Below, one piece after another: positions 42,107 to 50,422 of a stretch of DNA of 56,443 nucleotides. The position numbers and the translations under genes were made by a program. This DNA comes from CAZKWG01 sp964615375. GTDB lineage: Bacteria > Myxococcota_A > UBA796 > CAZKWG01. Position 1 is the first letter of the stretch; the number at the start of each line of letters is the position of its first letter. Where the stretch lies: positions 1-56,443 of the forward strand of contig CAZTOW010000061.1 of assembly GCA_964615375.1 (NCBI GenBank). The letters are read 5' to 3'. The notes under the pieces are model-generated. The model was not told the DNA's origin. It ran no database searches and saw only the letters and a list, made by a program, of their open reading frames with translations.

Positions 42107-42930
42107 CAGCTACTCCGAGCGTTCTTGGACTGCGAGGACACGGGGCGCACCGTGGTCCACACCGGCAGGAGGCGGTAGAGGTCGCGGGGGAGGGGGCGCG
42201 AGAGGTCGGCCTCGGCGAGGACGTCCTCCTTGCGCACGGCGAAGGCCGCCCCCGCGCGGGGCTGGAAGCGGACGAGCCCGCTCTGGACGCGCAGGGCGGG
42301 GCGGCTCTCCTCCACCCGGCGGCAGGCCCACCAGGAGGCGGAGTGGCAGGCGAAGACCTCGCCGGCCGTGGCCGAGGGCGCGGTGGCCTCGTCGTCGTCC
42401 GAGGGAGCCTGCGCCTTCACCACGCCCAGCGTCTGCTGGCCGAGGCCCGCGGCCTCCAGCGCCTCCCCGGCGCGCTCCACGGTCCCGCGGTAGGGGCGCC
42501 AGGAGGGCATGAGCGCGGAGAGCCGCCGCAGGCGGGCGCGATCGTTCTGGTGGACGCCGCGATCCACCCCGCAGGCCTCGACCAGGCTGGCCAGGACCCG
42601 GGGCTCGGCGCTGGCCGGGCTCCACAGCAGGCCGCGGCTGGCCACCACCCAGCGGGGGCGGGCGAACAGGAGCTGCAGCCCCTCCCAGGCCGTGGCCTCC
42701 CCGGCGGACTGGGCCCCCCAGGCCTCGTGGGCCACGGAGGGCGGGATCACGGCGGTCACCGGGCCGGCCTGGTAGATGACGACGTTGCGCGCTGGCTGAC
42801 GCGCCGAGAGCGGCTGCCCCGCCGGGTCCAGCGAGGCGTCGGCCCAGGCGAGCCCGTCCGCCTTCTCGGCCGCGGCGAGCTGCGACCAGGCGAGCACCGG
42901 CTCCTGCAGGGCGAGTGAGTGAGCGCTCAT
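42106..42930 (-). CDS. gpI/TssG-like baseplate protein
   Basis: The 274-residue protein contains, near residues 133-165, RLRRLSALMPSWRPYRGTV followed by an Ala/Gly/Leu helix. This is reminiscent of the gpI/TssG signature (an L-x-P-x-W-R-x-x-R/Y-G-T motif followed by a Gly-Leu helix) found in baseplate wedge proteins. It follows the gpJ-like gene with an ATGA overlap, the usual J-I order of P2-type baseplates. No membrane segment is present. The remainder of the protein is not recognised, so the call rests on one motif and the gene order. Confidence 0.55.
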   Translation of the reverse strand: MSAHSLALQEPVLAWSQLAAAEKADGLAWADASLDPAGQPLSARQPARNVVIYQAGPVTAVIPPSVAHEAWGAQSAGEATAWEGLQLLFARPRWVVASRGLLWSPASAEPRVLASLVEACGVDRGVHQNDRARLRRLSALMPSWRPYRGTVERAGEALEAAGLGQQTLGVVKAQAPSDDDEATAPSATAGEVFACHSASWWACRRVEESRPALRVQSGLVRFQPRAGAAFAVRKEDVLAEADLSRPLPRDLYRLLPVWTTVRPVSSQSKNARSS

Positions 42931-45449
42931 TCAAACTCTCCGCCACCGTCGATGCGCGCGACGGCCGCGTTGAGCAGGAGCTCCGCCCGGTTCGGCGTGC
43001 CGCTGCGCCCCTTGTGGTCGCGCAGGACCCCCGAGAGCCCGGAGAGCGAGAACGCCGGCAGGGTGATCGCCTCCTGCGGCGCCTCCTCCTCGCCCGCGTC
43101 CACCACCGCGCTGGGCCCCGTGGTGAGGGTCAGCGGCCAGTAGCGGGTCACGATGGCGTCGCGCACCGTGGGGATGCGCTGGGAGAGCAGCTTGACCTGG
43201 CGCCGCACCACCTGGCGGGCCCACTCCAGGTCGGCGTCCGACAGGTCGCCCGACGCGGGGCCCAGCACCACCAGGATGCGGTCCGGGCCCGCGCTCTCCA
43301 GGGCCTTCGCCAGCGCGCGGGTCTCGGGCTCCTCGGGCGCGCCCAGCTCCTTGTCGGAGGGCTCGGGCGGCCAGAGGGCCGTGGTCAGCAGGGCGCGCTC
43401 GGCGTAGGTCCAGACGCGCACCACCCAGCCCAGGCCGCGGTTGCCGAGGGCCTGGCGCACCATGCGCTCCCAGTCCGCGGGCAGCACGGGCAGCCCGGAG
43501 GAGGGCACGGCCATGCGGTCGATGGCGGCCTCGGGGCTCTCCCGGTCGGCGCCGAAGAAGGTGCCCAGCGGGTTGGTGACCCGGGCGATGCTGGGCGTGG
43601 TCTCCGGGGGCTGCTCGACCAGGCTGATGGCGCCCGGCGGGACCTCGCCCTCCTGACCGTCGGTGCGGCGGTACCACTCCAGGCGCAGGCGCGCGCCGGG
43701 GCGCAGGGGGCGGACGTCGCCGCGGGCGTCGGGCGCGTTGAGCTGCACCTTGCCCTCGCTCGGGTCCACCGCGACCCCGGCGTAGTCCTGGATGGCCTTG
43801 GCGCCCTCCACCGAGATGTGGCTGAGCGGCATCTTGCGCAGCACGGCGGCGGCGCTCTCGGGGATGGGCTGCTCGAGGAGCTGCTCGATGACGTCCGGGC
43901 TGACCACGTCCTCAAAGAGCAGGCTCACGCTCTCCGGGACGTTCTTCTGGACCACGTAGCGGCGCCCGTCGCGCACCGCCGGCAGGTTCGCCACCATGAC
44001 CGCGTTCAGCATCACGCCGTGGGGCGTGCCGGCCACGGCCAGCAGGAAGCCCGTCTGATCCGGCGCCAGCGGCACGTCCAGGGCCAGGACCCCGGCCAGC
44101 CCGCGCGTCCCGGCGGGCGGGGGCGCCGGCAGCAGCCAGGCCACGCGGTGCTTCAGGGGGTTCTGGCTGGGGGCGCCATTGCTGTCCAGGCCCCAGCACT
44201 CCAGGTAGGGCATGCGCTCCAGGTCGGCGTCGGCCAGCACCAGCGCCACCCGCACCGTCTCCGCCTCCGCGCGCAGCGTGGGGATCTGGATGTGCAGCAC
44301 CGTGCGGGCCTCGCCGCCGCCGAAGGTGCCGCCCGCCAGGCGCGCCCACAGCCCGCGCTCCAGCGCGCCCGAGAGCCAGGAGGGCTCCTCCGGCTCGTCC
44401 TTGGGGGCCGGGCGGAAGCCGCGCTGCAGGCTCGGGCGCAGCACCGCCAGCTTGGTGTCCTGGCTGCTGACCGTCTTCCAGATGGACTCCACCACGGTCG
44501 CCGGGATCGGGGAGGCCCGCCGGGACAGCAGCTTCGCCACCGGGAAGTCCGTGGGCACGCCGGGGATGAGGATCTTGCCCTCCTCCGGGCTGGGCATGGG
44601 CTTCTGGCCGCGCATGCGGCCGGGCAGCAGGGGGTGGTCGGAGAGCTGCACCGGTGGCGTCCAGGTGCTCTCGTCCAGGTTGCCCCAGTCACCCTCCAGA
44701 TCGCCGCCGGTCCAGACCCCGCCGGGGGCCGAGCGGGAGAACGCCCCGCCCACGTCCACCTCGGCGATGAGGGCCACCTGCTCCTGGGCCACCTGCGCGG
44801 CGCTCAGCTTGAGCCAGCCGATGTTGCGCTCGCCCACCCGGGCGATGGCGCCCTCCATGGCCTTCAGCAGCTCGCCCGCGTTGTTGGTCATGGCGGTGAA
44901 GCGCACGAACTCGCGGTCGAAGGCGGCGCTGCGCTGGGGAGCGTGCCGCCAGCCCAGCAGGGAGCCGATGCCGGCCGGGTCCTGACGGCGCCCGGCGCGG
45001 AAGAGCTCGCCGCCGCGGATCTCTACGAATGAGGCTAGTTTCGCCTTCCTGAGCGGGACCTCGCGCTCGACGGCGACGAACTCGATGGTCTCCTTGCGCT
45101 CGTTCTGGGGCGTGAAGAAGCGCCAGGGAGCGGGCAGGTCGGCCTCGGTCCGCAGGGTGCCCTCGGTGCCGGGCTGCACGACGACGGCGCCCACGGCGGG
45201 GTGCGCCGGGCGCAGGTGCCCGCCCAGGATGTGGAGGAGCTGCTGCACGACGGCGAAGGGGTAGCGGTCGAGCTGCTCGCTGAGCACCTCCACCAGCCAC
45301 GCGGCCTCTTCGAGCAGAATCCAGCCTGGATCAGTGGGATCGTCGGGGCCGCTCGCGTAGCGGGGCAGGCGCTCGGCGAGGCGCTCGCGCACGTCCCGGA
45401 GGAGCGCCTTCCGATCCAGCTTCAGGAGACCTGGAGGGGGAACTCGCAC
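42927..45449 (-). CDS. Baseplate wedge protein, gpJ/Afp11-like
   Basis: The 840-residue protein opens with the signature of large baseplate wedge proteins: DPGWILLEEAAWLVEVLSEQ (about residues 40-59), then LLHILGGHLRPAHPAVG and a beta strand. The middle and end contain J-like repeats of alpha/beta segments. In CIS it forms, with gp25, the wedge ring that surrounds the central hub and triggers contraction. It starts at a GTG (45449) with GGAG five bases upstream. An AT-rich codon pocket lies near 45030 (about residue 140). The call is good for the family, less so for the exact subfamily. Confidence 0.82.
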   Translation of the reverse strand: MRVPPPGLLKLDRKALLRDVRERLAERLPRYASGPDDPTDPGWILLEEAAWLVEVLSEQLDRYPFAVVQQLLHILGGHLRPAHPAVGAVVVQPGTEGTLRTEADLPAPWRFFTPQNERKETIEFVAVEREVPLRKAKLASFVEIRGGELFRAGRRQDPAGIGSLLGWRHAPQRSAAFDREFVRFTAMTNNAGELLKAMEGAIARVGERNIGWLKLSAAQVAQEQVALIAEVDVGGAFSRSAPGGVWTGGDLEGDWGNLDESTWTPPVQLSDHPLLPGRMRGQKPMPSPEEGKILIPGVPTDFPVAKLLSRRASPIPATVVESIWKTVSSQDTKLAVLRPSLQRGFRPAPKDEPEEPSWLSGALERGLWARLAGGTFGGGEARTVLHIQIPTLRAEAETVRVALVLADADLERMPYLECWGLDSNGAPSQNPLKHRVAWLLPAPPPAGTRGLAGVLALDVPLAPDQTGFLLAVAGTPHGVMLNAVMVANLPAVRDGRRYVVQKNVPESVSLLFEDVVSPDVIEQLLEQPIPESAAAVLRKMPLSHISVEGAKAIQDYAGVAVDPSEGKVQLNAPDARGDVRPLRPGARLRLEWYRRTDGQEGEVPPGAISLVEQPPETTPSIARVTNPLGTFFGADRESPEAAIDRMAVPSSGLPVLPADWERMVRQALGNRGLGWVVRVWTYAERALLTTALWPPEPSDKELGAPEEPETRALAKALESAGPDRILVVLGPASGDLSDADLEWARQVVRRQVKLLSQRIPTVRDAIVTRYWPLTLTTGPSAVVDAGEEEAPQEAITLPAFSLSGLSGVLRDHKGRSGTPNRAELLLNAAVARIDGGGEFE

Positions 45450-45460
45450 GAATGCTCCAA

Positions 45461-45886
45461 TCAGGGTTCGATGAGGGCCTGGAGCGAGAGCGGGCCGGAG
45501 GGTGTCTCCACGTCCAGCAGCACCTCGAGGGCGGCCTGCATGCCCATGGCGAGCAGGGCCGACTCCGCCAGCGGCACGTCGCGCCGCCGGATCTCCTCGC
45601 CGCCGCCGCCGACGCGGGTGAGCTTGACCTGGCAGTTCAGGACCTTGACGTCCGGCAGCCAGCGGCGCAGCGCGTTCTCCACGCGCCAGCGGGCCTCGCC
45701 GATGCGCTGGCTGGTGGCGGGCTGACCGATGAGGTCGTCCAGGTCACACCCGAAGTCCGGCCTCCAAGGCAGCGTCCCGGGCCGGGTCTCGAGGATCGTG
45801 CGGATGCGCTCCGCGAACGCACGATCCCCACGCACGTAGGGGTCGCGTTGACCGAGCGGGAGCGCCGGATCCAGGATTTCAGACAA
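45461..45886 (-). CDS. gp25/GPW baseplate protein
   Basis: The 141-residue protein is a gp25-family baseplate protein. It has the helix AERIRTILETRPGTLPW, then PDFGCDLDDLIGQP (about residues 43-56), both diagnostic. gp25 binds gpJ and nucleates sheath assembly around the tube. The gene starts at a TTG (45886), one base after the upstream TGA, with GGAGGGG ahead of it. It is 11 bp upstream of the gpJ-like gene. Length is normal for the family. Confidence 0.92.
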   Translation of the reverse strand: MSEILDPALPLGQRDPYVRGDRAFAERIRTILETRPGTLPWRPDFGCDLDDLIGQPATSQRIGEARWRVENALRRWLPDVKVLNCQVKLTRVGGGGEEIRRRDVPLAESALLAMGMQAALEVLLDVETPSGPLSLQALIEP

Positions 45887-45887
45887 G

Positions 45888-46937
45888 TCACCCCTCCGGC
45901 GGCAAGCTGTCGGAGTAGAAGCTGATGGTGGTCCGGTACCCGCTCTGCGGGTCCAGGGTGTGGGTGGTCTCGCGGATGACGAAGTCGCCGGACAGCGGCC
46001 AGCCCGCGCCCTCGATGGTGAGCTTGGCGCCGCTGATGGCGTCGGGGATCCCCGTGCACTGCACGGTCCCGCTCAGGAAGCTGTTGGCCGCCTGCTGCAG
46101 CGTGCTCTTGGCCAGGCCCTTGGCCTTGGACGTCGAATTCACCTTGGAGTTGTCGATCTCCTGGACCATGGCCCCGTACTCGGCCTCGGCCAGGTCCGCG
46201 CCCGTGTCGCCGCCCGAGATGCACTGCAGGTCGCTGGCCTTGGCCTCGCCGGACACCCACTCCGACTTGGTGTAGTCGTAGCCCTTGACCTTGACGCCCG
46301 TGACCACCCCGTTCAGCGAGTAGCGCAGCGAGATGCTCTCGATCTGCTCGCCCCACTTCAGCGTCACGCTGGAGGCCTGGTAGGCCGTGCTCCGGCGGGC
46401 GAAGCGCAGGGTCTTGCCCTCCTCGATGCGCACCAGGTAGTCGTGCTCCTGGGCGATGCGCAGCAGGTAGGACCCGTAGTCCTCGTTCAACTGCAGGCTG
46501 TAGTCGCCCGTGGGGTCCACCGCCTCCACCTCGGGCGTGAGCCCGCACTCGCCCGCGATCTCCTTGATCGCCGCGTCGTCGCTCCCCTTGCGCACCTTCC
46601 GGGCCCGCTTCTTCTTGAGCTCGTGGAACTTGTCCAGGCCCTGCAGCGTGATGACCCAGGGCGCGGACGTCGAGCGCGCGTGGCTCACCTCCACGATGCT
46701 CCCGTGGACCTCCCGCTGCGAGCTCCCCTGGCCCAGCTTGATGATGAAGGCGGTCCCCGGCTTCGCCAGGTCCACCACCTCCGACGGATCCTCGGGCACG
46801 ACCATCTTGATGGTCAGGGAGTCGATCGCGTTGATCGACTCCTTGAACTCGGCGGACAGCAGGTACTTGAGCGTGGACCCCGTCAGCGACTTGCCGCCGA
46901 GCGTGATCTCGAAGGAGGGAGCGCCGGTGTTCGCCAT
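45888..46937 (-). CDS. Baseplate hub protein, gpD/gp27-like (Afp8 N-terminal part)
   Basis: The 349-residue protein resembles the phage late-control gpD / T4 gp27 hub. It has strand-rich regions with VHGSIVEVS (about residues 78-86), a helical LysM-like stretch (about 120-140) and the hub motif LLRIAQEHDYLVRIEEG (about 174-190). The hub trimer joins tube to spike; in Afp/Pvc8 hub and spike are one chain, whereas here the spike is a separate gene at the operon head, as in P2. The start has a strong GGAGGTCTCC. It is 19 bp downstream of the CIS tube-initiator gene. Confidence 0.9.
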   Translation of the reverse strand: MANTGAPSFEITLGGKSLTGSTLKYLLSAEFKESINAIDSLTIKMVVPEDPSEVVDLAKPGTAFIIKLGQGSSQREVHGSIVEVSHARSTSAPWVITLQGLDKFHELKKKRARKVRKGSDDAAIKEIAGECGLTPEVEAVDPTGDYSLQLNEDYGSYLLRIAQEHDYLVRIEEGKTLRFARRSTAYQASSVTLKWGEQIESISLRYSLNGVVTGVKVKGYDYTKSEWVSGEAKASDLQCISGGDTGADLAEAEYGAMVQEIDNSKVNSTSKAKGLAKSTLQQAANSFLSGTVQCTGIPDAISGAKLTIEGAGWPLSGDFVIRETTHTLDPQSGYRTTISFYSDSLPPEG

Positions 46938-46956
46938 GGAGACCTCCGGGCGCGAC

Positions 46957-47457
46957 TCAGGACGGGGAGTAGGTCTGGCTGAAGAATTCGGAGGAGCTGC
47001 TGGCCTCGGCGAAGGCCTGCCCGGTGAGCCCCAGCGAGACCATCGCCCGCTTGGGCGCGCCGTTCTCGTCGAAGAGCAGCACCTCGACGTCCAGCGAGCT
47101 GATCACGCCCAGGAAGCGGAACTCGTCCCACTCGAACACGATGGCCGGCGGGCGGATGACGTCCGAGCTGATCTTCATCGGGAGGGTGAGCTCGTAGAAG
47201 CTCTGGATGTCCTCCAGCACCGAGTCGTCGGACTCGGACTCGTCGAGCAGCAGCGACACCTGCATGGTGTCGCAGGACCCGTTGCCGTACTGCAACGAGC
47301 CCCAGGGCTGCAGGGCCGGCTTCTGCTCGGCCCAGTTCACCTTCCGCCCCAGCTTGAAGCTCGTGGGGTTGAAAGGCACGGTGATCGACAGGCTCGAGTC
47401 GTCCAGACAGGTCAACTCGGCCTTGGTGACGGAGCTGGCGAGAAGGCTAGATAACAT
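46957..47457 (-). CDS. CIS tube-initiator protein (Afp7/Pvc7-like)
   Basis: The 166-residue protein carries the CIS-tube signature VPFNPTSFKLGRKVNWAEQ (about residues 27-45). Afp7-type proteins cap the bottom of the tube and connect it to the hub, often with a C-terminal LysM domain. The LysM domain is absent here, so this is the short version. The start overlaps the end of the upstream tube gene by 11 bases. The Ser-rich end is not conserved. Confidence 0.88.
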   Translation of the reverse strand: MLSSLLASSVTKAELTCLDDSSLSITVPFNPTSFKLGRKVNWAEQKPALQPWGSLQYGNGSCDTMQVSLLLDESESDDSVLEDIQSFYELTLPMKISSDVIRPPAIVFEWDEFRFLGVISSLDVEVLLFDENGAPKRAMVSLGLTGQAFAEASSSSEFFSQTYSPS

Positions 47458-47944
47458 CGGGTAGAAGCACCATGTAGAGATCGTTGTAGACGAGGGTGAG
47501 CTCTTCGATGGGCACAGCCGACTGCCCCGCGTCCAGGGGGGCGGCCTTCCAGGAGATGGGCCAGGCGTCGGTGATCGCGTAGATGCGCAGCGGGATGCCG
47601 TCCCGCTTCATCTGCAGGATGATCATGTCGCGGCGGAAGTCCTCGCCGAGCTCGACCATCTTGCACCAGTCATAGAGCAGCGAGAGGTTCATCTGCCCGG
47701 TCTTGAGCGTCATCCGCCCGTGCTTGACCGGACCGGGCAGGACGTGCTTGCCGTCGTTCTTGCCCCCCTCCTGGTACTCGTAGAGCTCCACCTCGCGGCT
47801 CATGCCGTCCACGCTCTGGAAGTCGCCGAGGATCCCCTCCAGCCACATGACGCGGAAGAGGAAGGCGATGTCTACGGGGCGCTGCCCCTCCAGCACGGCG
47901 CCGAAGCCGGCGTTCACCATGCTCATGAGCAGATTGATGCTCAT
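47447..47944 (-). CDS. Inner tube protein 2 (gp19 family)
   Basis: The 165-residue protein has the gp19-type tube signature: FRVMWLEGILGDFQSVDGMS (about residues 30-49), YEYQEGG and LPGPVKHGRMTLK (about 69-81). These proteins stack as hexameric rings to build the inner tube. A CIS usually has two tube-type proteins, Afp1-like for the main tube and Afp5-like next to the baseplate; this one adjoins the tube-initiator gene, so it is the better Afp5 candidate. It has a strong GGAGG and starts in an ATGA overlap with the sheath-like paralogue gene. Confidence 0.9.
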   Translation of the reverse strand: MSINLLMSMVNAGFGAVLEGQRPVDIAFLFRVMWLEGILGDFQSVDGMSREVELYEYQEGGKNDGKHVLPGPVKHGRMTLKTGQMNLSLLYDWCKMVELGEDFRRDMIILQMKRDGIPLRIYAITDAWPISWKAAPLDAGQSAVPIEELTLVYNDLYMVLLPDVI

Positions 47945-49236
47945 AGGACCTCCAGACTGGGTTGGGCGCCGGGCCGGAGCGAAACGCGGATATTGATGCT
48001 CTGGCTCCAGGGGCGGAGATACGCGGCGACCGTGGCGTAAAGGCCAGGATTCTCAGGGTTCCTCACCGTCCCGCCCCGGATGTCGGGCGGGCCCTCCCCG
48101 TCGGGGCCCGTCAGCAGGCCCCGGCCGGAGTAGGCGCGCACCGAGCGTTGGAGCGCGATGGCGAGGGCGATGGCCTGCGTGTCGTCCACGGTGTTGAAGA
48201 CGAAGCGCTCGGCCTGCTCGACCAGCAGACGGTGGATGTTCTTGACCACGCGCAGGGCCGGGACCGGCCAGAGGCCGACCGGGGCGCGGAAGCTGGGCTC
48301 CGACTGCACCGTGGCGAGGTCGCGCTCGCCCTGGAGCTGGAGCGTGAGGTAGGCCGTGGCGCGATCGTCCTCGACCACGGTGGGCGTCTCCAGCGAGAGC
48401 AGCGCGTGGCGGCCGCGCGGCAGCGAGCGCCCCGGGGCCAGCGGGACCGGCCTGCCCACCAGGGCCCGGCCCGTGTCGTCCCCGTCGGCGGACATCAGGC
48501 CCGCCAGCGCCGCCGCGCCCGAGCGCCAGCCGTGGCGGGCCAGGGCCGAGCCCGAGCCCTCCCAGCGCACCAGGCTCACGTCGCAGCCGATCAGGCCGCG
48601 CAGCAGCTCGAGCTCCTCGTCGTGGCTCGCGCCGGGGTCGTCCAGCAGCGCCACCTGATAGCGCTCGGCCCAGCGCTCCCGGCCGTAGCGGGCGCCCTCC
48701 AGGAGGGCGTCGACCCGGCCGCGCATGGGCCTGCTCGTCCCCGGGCCCACCGCGATGGGGCCGCCCATGTCGGGGTAGACCAGCACGGCGCCGGTCAGCT
48801 CGGAGAGGAAGGGGTCCAGCGCCTCGTGGACCTCCAGGCGCCCGAATTCCCAGGGCTCGGCCCCGCCCACCCGGGCCAGGACCAGATCGATCGAGGGCGC
48901 CCCCACGCTCAGGGCCAGCCGCAGCGCGTCCCGGATCCGGGAGCGGTGCGGCCCCTCCAGCCCGGGCAGGCCCTCGGCGCTGTCCCGGGAGTTGAGGCGC
49001 ACATGTTCGACCGAGTGTGAGGTGTCGCGGTGCCGGGTCGCCTTGACCAGCGAGCCCGGGTAGAGGTCGGCCAGCCAGGGGCTGTCCGGCGCGCAGATGC
49101 CGACGATCGCGGCGGAAGGCGCGTCATTCCTCGCCGCGGCGCCGCCCGTGGTCCCCAGACGCACGCTCACCCCGCGCCGGGTCGGCCGGGTCGCGACGTC
49201 CGTTGCTGCCGCGCGAGCGGGGTACAGGGGGTCCAT
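47941..49236 (-). CDS. Short divergent sheath-like protein
   Basis: The 431-residue protein does not have the usual sheath N-terminus, but its last 120 residues parallel the C-terminal sheath domain. It shows a VKNIHRLLVEQAERFVFNT helix (compare INVRRLFLFVERSVRDAIQW in the full sheath), a conserved gap, and a closing beta strand SINIRVSLRPG. The middle region has an alpha/beta fold with acidic Gly-rich turns. It lacks the long insert domain of the 656-residue sheath. Its place before tube 2 fits the short sheath subunits (Afp2-4 or their baseplate-proximal variants). It may cap or initiate the sheath. The start at 49236 has no strong ribosome site. Confidence 0.6.
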   Translation of the reverse strand: MDPLYPARAAATDVATRPTRRGVSVRLGTTGGAAARNDAPSAAIVGICAPDSPWLADLYPGSLVKATRHRDTSHSVEHVRLNSRDSAEGLPGLEGPHRSRIRDALRLALSVGAPSIDLVLARVGGAEPWEFGRLEVHEALDPFLSELTGAVLVYPDMGGPIAVGPGTSRPMRGRVDALLEGARYGRERWAERYQVALLDDPGASHDEELELLRGLIGCDVSLVRWEGSGSALARHGWRSGAAALAGLMSADGDDTGRALVGRPVPLAPGRSLPRGRHALLSLETPTVVEDDRATAYLTLQLQGERDLATVQSEPSFRAPVGLWPVPALRVVKNIHRLLVEQAERFVFNTVDDTQAIALAIALQRSVRAYSGRGLLTGPDGEGPPDIRGGTVRNPENPGLYATVAAYLRPWSQSINIRVSLRPGAQPSLEVL

Positions 49237-49266
49237 GGGATCTCGGTCTCTTGGAGGTTCTTCGCG

Positions 49267-49434
49267 CTACTTCGTCGAGTCGAGTACTCGCTGGTTGATG
49301 CTGCTGATCTGGCCTACCCACTCGACGCGCTCCTGGTGTGACAGGGCAGCGATGTCCTCCAGGCTCCAGTGCAGGTGGTAGGCGATGAACGCCATCTCCG
49401 TCCGCAGCTGGGGAAGCGGGTAGGCCACCGTCAC
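49267..49434 (-). CDS. DUF6760-like small protein
   Basis: The 55-residue protein contains the signature of DUF6760-like proteins of CIS loci: EMAFIAYHLHWSLEDIAAL followed by HQERVEWVGQIS and INQR. Such proteins follow a small tail-assembly gene, as here. The GTG start (49434) overlaps the upstream stop as GTGA, with no clear ribosome site, so it is probably made by translational coupling or as a frameshift extension of the upstream protein. A role as assembly chaperone for the tube or sheath is inference. Confidence 0.75.
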   Translation of the reverse strand: MTVAYPLPQLRTEMAFIAYHLHWSLEDIAALSHQERVEWVGQISSINQRVLDSTK

Positions 49435-49775
49435 CCCGATGGGCCGTCGGGCTCCGGGATGGCGTCTTCGCCATAGGTGATGCGGTAGACGGCGTACTCC
49501 AGCGCGCGGACGTCCCGGGCGTGGAGCTTCTGGATGTCGGAGACCGTGATCAGCGTCTTGGTGCCGAGCCGGGTCACGGTGCGCGACAACAACAGGGTCT
49601 TGTAGACCAGGTCGTTGGGGCTCTTGTTGTACTCTGGAGACATACCGATCCACATCTCGTCACCGCCGGTGACGGCGCGGACCTCGGCCTCCCGGGTCAG
49701 CTCGCCGTCGGGGCCCTTCACTCCCACAGGGAGCTCGACCTGCTCACGGCGCGCGACAGGGTCGTTTCCTGCCAT
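49431..49775 (-). CDS. Tail-assembly chaperone-like protein
   Basis: The 114-residue protein is soluble and helical at the end (about residues 55-100, with LLLSRTVTRLGTKTLITVSD and LEYAVYRITYG). The pattern, and its position between the tube and sheath-like genes next to a DUF6760-like frame, resemble phage tail-assembly chaperones of the gpE/41 type, whose second product comes from an overlapping frame. The ATG has AGGAG upstream. The call rests on pattern and context. Confidence 0.65.
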   Translation of the reverse strand: MAGNDPVARREQVELPVGVKGPDGELTREAEVRAVTGGDEMWIGMSPEYNKSPNDLVYKTLLLSRTVTRLGTKTLITVSDIQKLHARDVRALEYAVYRITYGEDAIPEPDGPSG

Positions 49776-49867
49776 CCTCTGCTCCTCTCGGATCTTACGG
49801 TTCTAGGACGGGATCGGAGGGGGGACCCGCGCCCGGGCCCTCGCGAGCCCGAGCGCGGCCGGGAGGC

Positions 49868-50311
49868 TCAGGCCTCCTGGACGACCCGCTCCAGGCTCAG
49901 CGTGATCTTCTCGACGGCCGTGTTCGAGCCGCCGGCGTCCATCTCGGGGAGCTCCCACTTGCTCGGGTAGGCGTTGTAGAGCGAGTACTTGCGCACCACG
50001 TTGCCGTCGTGACGCAGGAACTCGATCGACACCGTGCGGCGATCGTGGTTGCCGTTGACGATGCTCTCACGCCACTGAGCGAACTCGTCGAGGCCGGAGT
50101 ACACGCGCTCGAGGGTGATGTCCTCAAACGTCGTGCGGCCCGGGGCCTTGCGGACGGAGCGATCGAGCCCGTGCTTGAACTCGATGTTCTCCGTCGTGCT
50201 GACGATCGGGGAGACCTTGATGAAGCCGTCGAGGGGATCGTTGATGCCCTCCACGGTCACGCGGAACTGAAACGAGCCGATGTAGTTGTTGGTGGGGTTC
50301 GGACCGGCCAT
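49868..50311 (-). CDS. Inner tube protein 1 (gp19 family, main tube)
   Basis: The 147-residue protein is a gp19-like tube subunit: SFQFRVTVEGINDPLDGFIKVS near the start (about residues 12-33), then STTENIEFKHGLDRSVRKAPGR (about 37-58) and a final TAVEKITLSLERVV. It lies just after the sheath gene, the usual order sheath-then-tube, and is the best Afp1-like candidate for the main tube. A 111-bp gap separates it from the sheath stop. The ATG at 50311 is preferred because the family N-terminus begins at MAGPNP. Confidence 0.9.
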   Translation of the reverse strand: MAGPNPTNNYIGSFQFRVTVEGINDPLDGFIKVSPIVSTTENIEFKHGLDRSVRKAPGRTTFEDITLERVYSGLDEFAQWRESIVNGNHDRRTVSIEFLRHDGNVVRKYSLYNAYPSKWELPEMDAGGSNTAVEKITLSLERVVQEA

Positions 50312-50382
50312 GGCTTTCACGCCTCGAGATGTTGTGTGCTTGCTGGAGAAGGCCGGCGTGTACGAATCCACGCCGACCGGGT

Positions 50383-50397
50383 ACTAGAAATGCTAGT
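50383..50397. repeat. Paired CTAG motif, copy 3, in sheath-tube gap
   Basis: ACTAGAAATGCTAGT is a 5-base palindrome with two CTAG tetramers 9 bp apart, here in non-coding DNA. A second small palindrome, ACCGC-GGCCT-GCGGT, is at 50405-50419. Together they may form two hairpins that set the ratio of sheath to tube; no T-run follows. Confidence 0.55.
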
Positions 50398-50422
50398 CCA
50401 GAAGACCGCGGCCTGCGGTGGC

